In this document: piece by piece, positions 63,980 to 64,000 of the stretch
How positions within the stretch are numbered: the first letter of the stretch is position 1
Layout of the letters: each line of letters begins with the position of its first letter
Assembly: GCF_001742745.1 (NCBI RefSeq)
Contig: NZ_MJAK01000001.1
Location: 248,001 to 312,000 of the forward strand
Source: Curtobacterium sp. ER1/6
GTDB lineage: Bacteria > Actinomycetota > Actinomycetes > Actinomycetales > Microbacteriaceae
Length of the DNA: 64,000 bases
Direction: 5' to 3'
Notes under the pieces: generated by a model
Told to the model about the DNA's origin: nothing
What the model saw: the letters and a program-made list of their open reading frames with translations, nothing else
Database searches by the model: none
Made by a program: the position numbers and the translations under genes

Positions 63980-64000
63980 CCACCACACGTGGGCCCGACG

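Overview
The window is chromosomal DNA of a very GC-rich actinobacterium, most likely of the family Microbacteriaceae and Curtobacterium-like. The reasons are the strong G/C bias at third codon positions, many GTG starts, -10 boxes of the form YAGNNT directly in front of start codons, the marker genes whiA, rapZ, an ANTAR regulator and an ATPase-degenerate PriA, and the gene orders pyrR-B-C-x-carAB-pyrF-gmk-rpoZ-metK-priA and rpsA-coaE-uvrB-uvrA-uvrC-rapZ-whiA. The genus is inference. No insertion sequence, prophage, CRISPR array, rRNA or plasmid function was seen. Nearly all genes are core metabolic or information-processing genes.

Layout. 1-4344: the end of aroB, a small inserted segment (two coupled hypothetical genes and a UbiB-type kinase), then efp and nusB. 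4342-14195: a pyrimidine operon of eight genes joined by 1-4 base overlaps (pyrR, pyrB, pyrC, a membrane protein, carA, carB, pyrF and a gmk with an N-terminal mIHF-like domain), preceded by a PyrR-type RNA hairpin over the ribosome binding site. 14257-20926: rpoZ, metK, priA, a convergent DUF4383 gene, fmt and rsmB. 20975-29600: rpe, hisE, hisG, hisF and hisI, then trpE, two small membrane proteins, trpC, trpB and trpA. hisI overlaps trpE. 29803-38794: lgt, gltB, gltD and pyk. 39114-45417: a rubrerythrin-VIT1 protein, an HdeD-like protein, a secreted proline-rich repeat protein diverging from a two-component system, a MOSC protein, tRNA-Leu(CAA) and an ANTAR regulator. 45715-64000: a GNAT acetyltransferase, a thioesterase, polA, a DUF885 protein, rpsA, coaE, uvrB, an SDR, uvrA, uvrC, rapZ and whiA.

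How it works together. The window holds the UMP pathway except dihydroorotate dehydrogenase and orotate phosphoribosyltransferase, large parts of histidine and tryptophan synthesis (no hisA, trpF, trpD or trpG here), glutamate synthase, which uses the glutamine donor needed by CarA and TrpE, and the UvrABC excision repair genes with polA.

The least explained signals are non-coding. A dispersed palindromic element with core CGGACGGGAGGC lies at several transcription-unit ends, and its half-sites also occur inside fmt, rsmB, uvrC and, in a variant form, pyrF. There is also a structured rpsA leader, a Thr/His-rich mini-ORF between gltB and gltD, two 11-bp-period direct repeats that look like response-regulator boxes, and a 71-bp tandem duplication.
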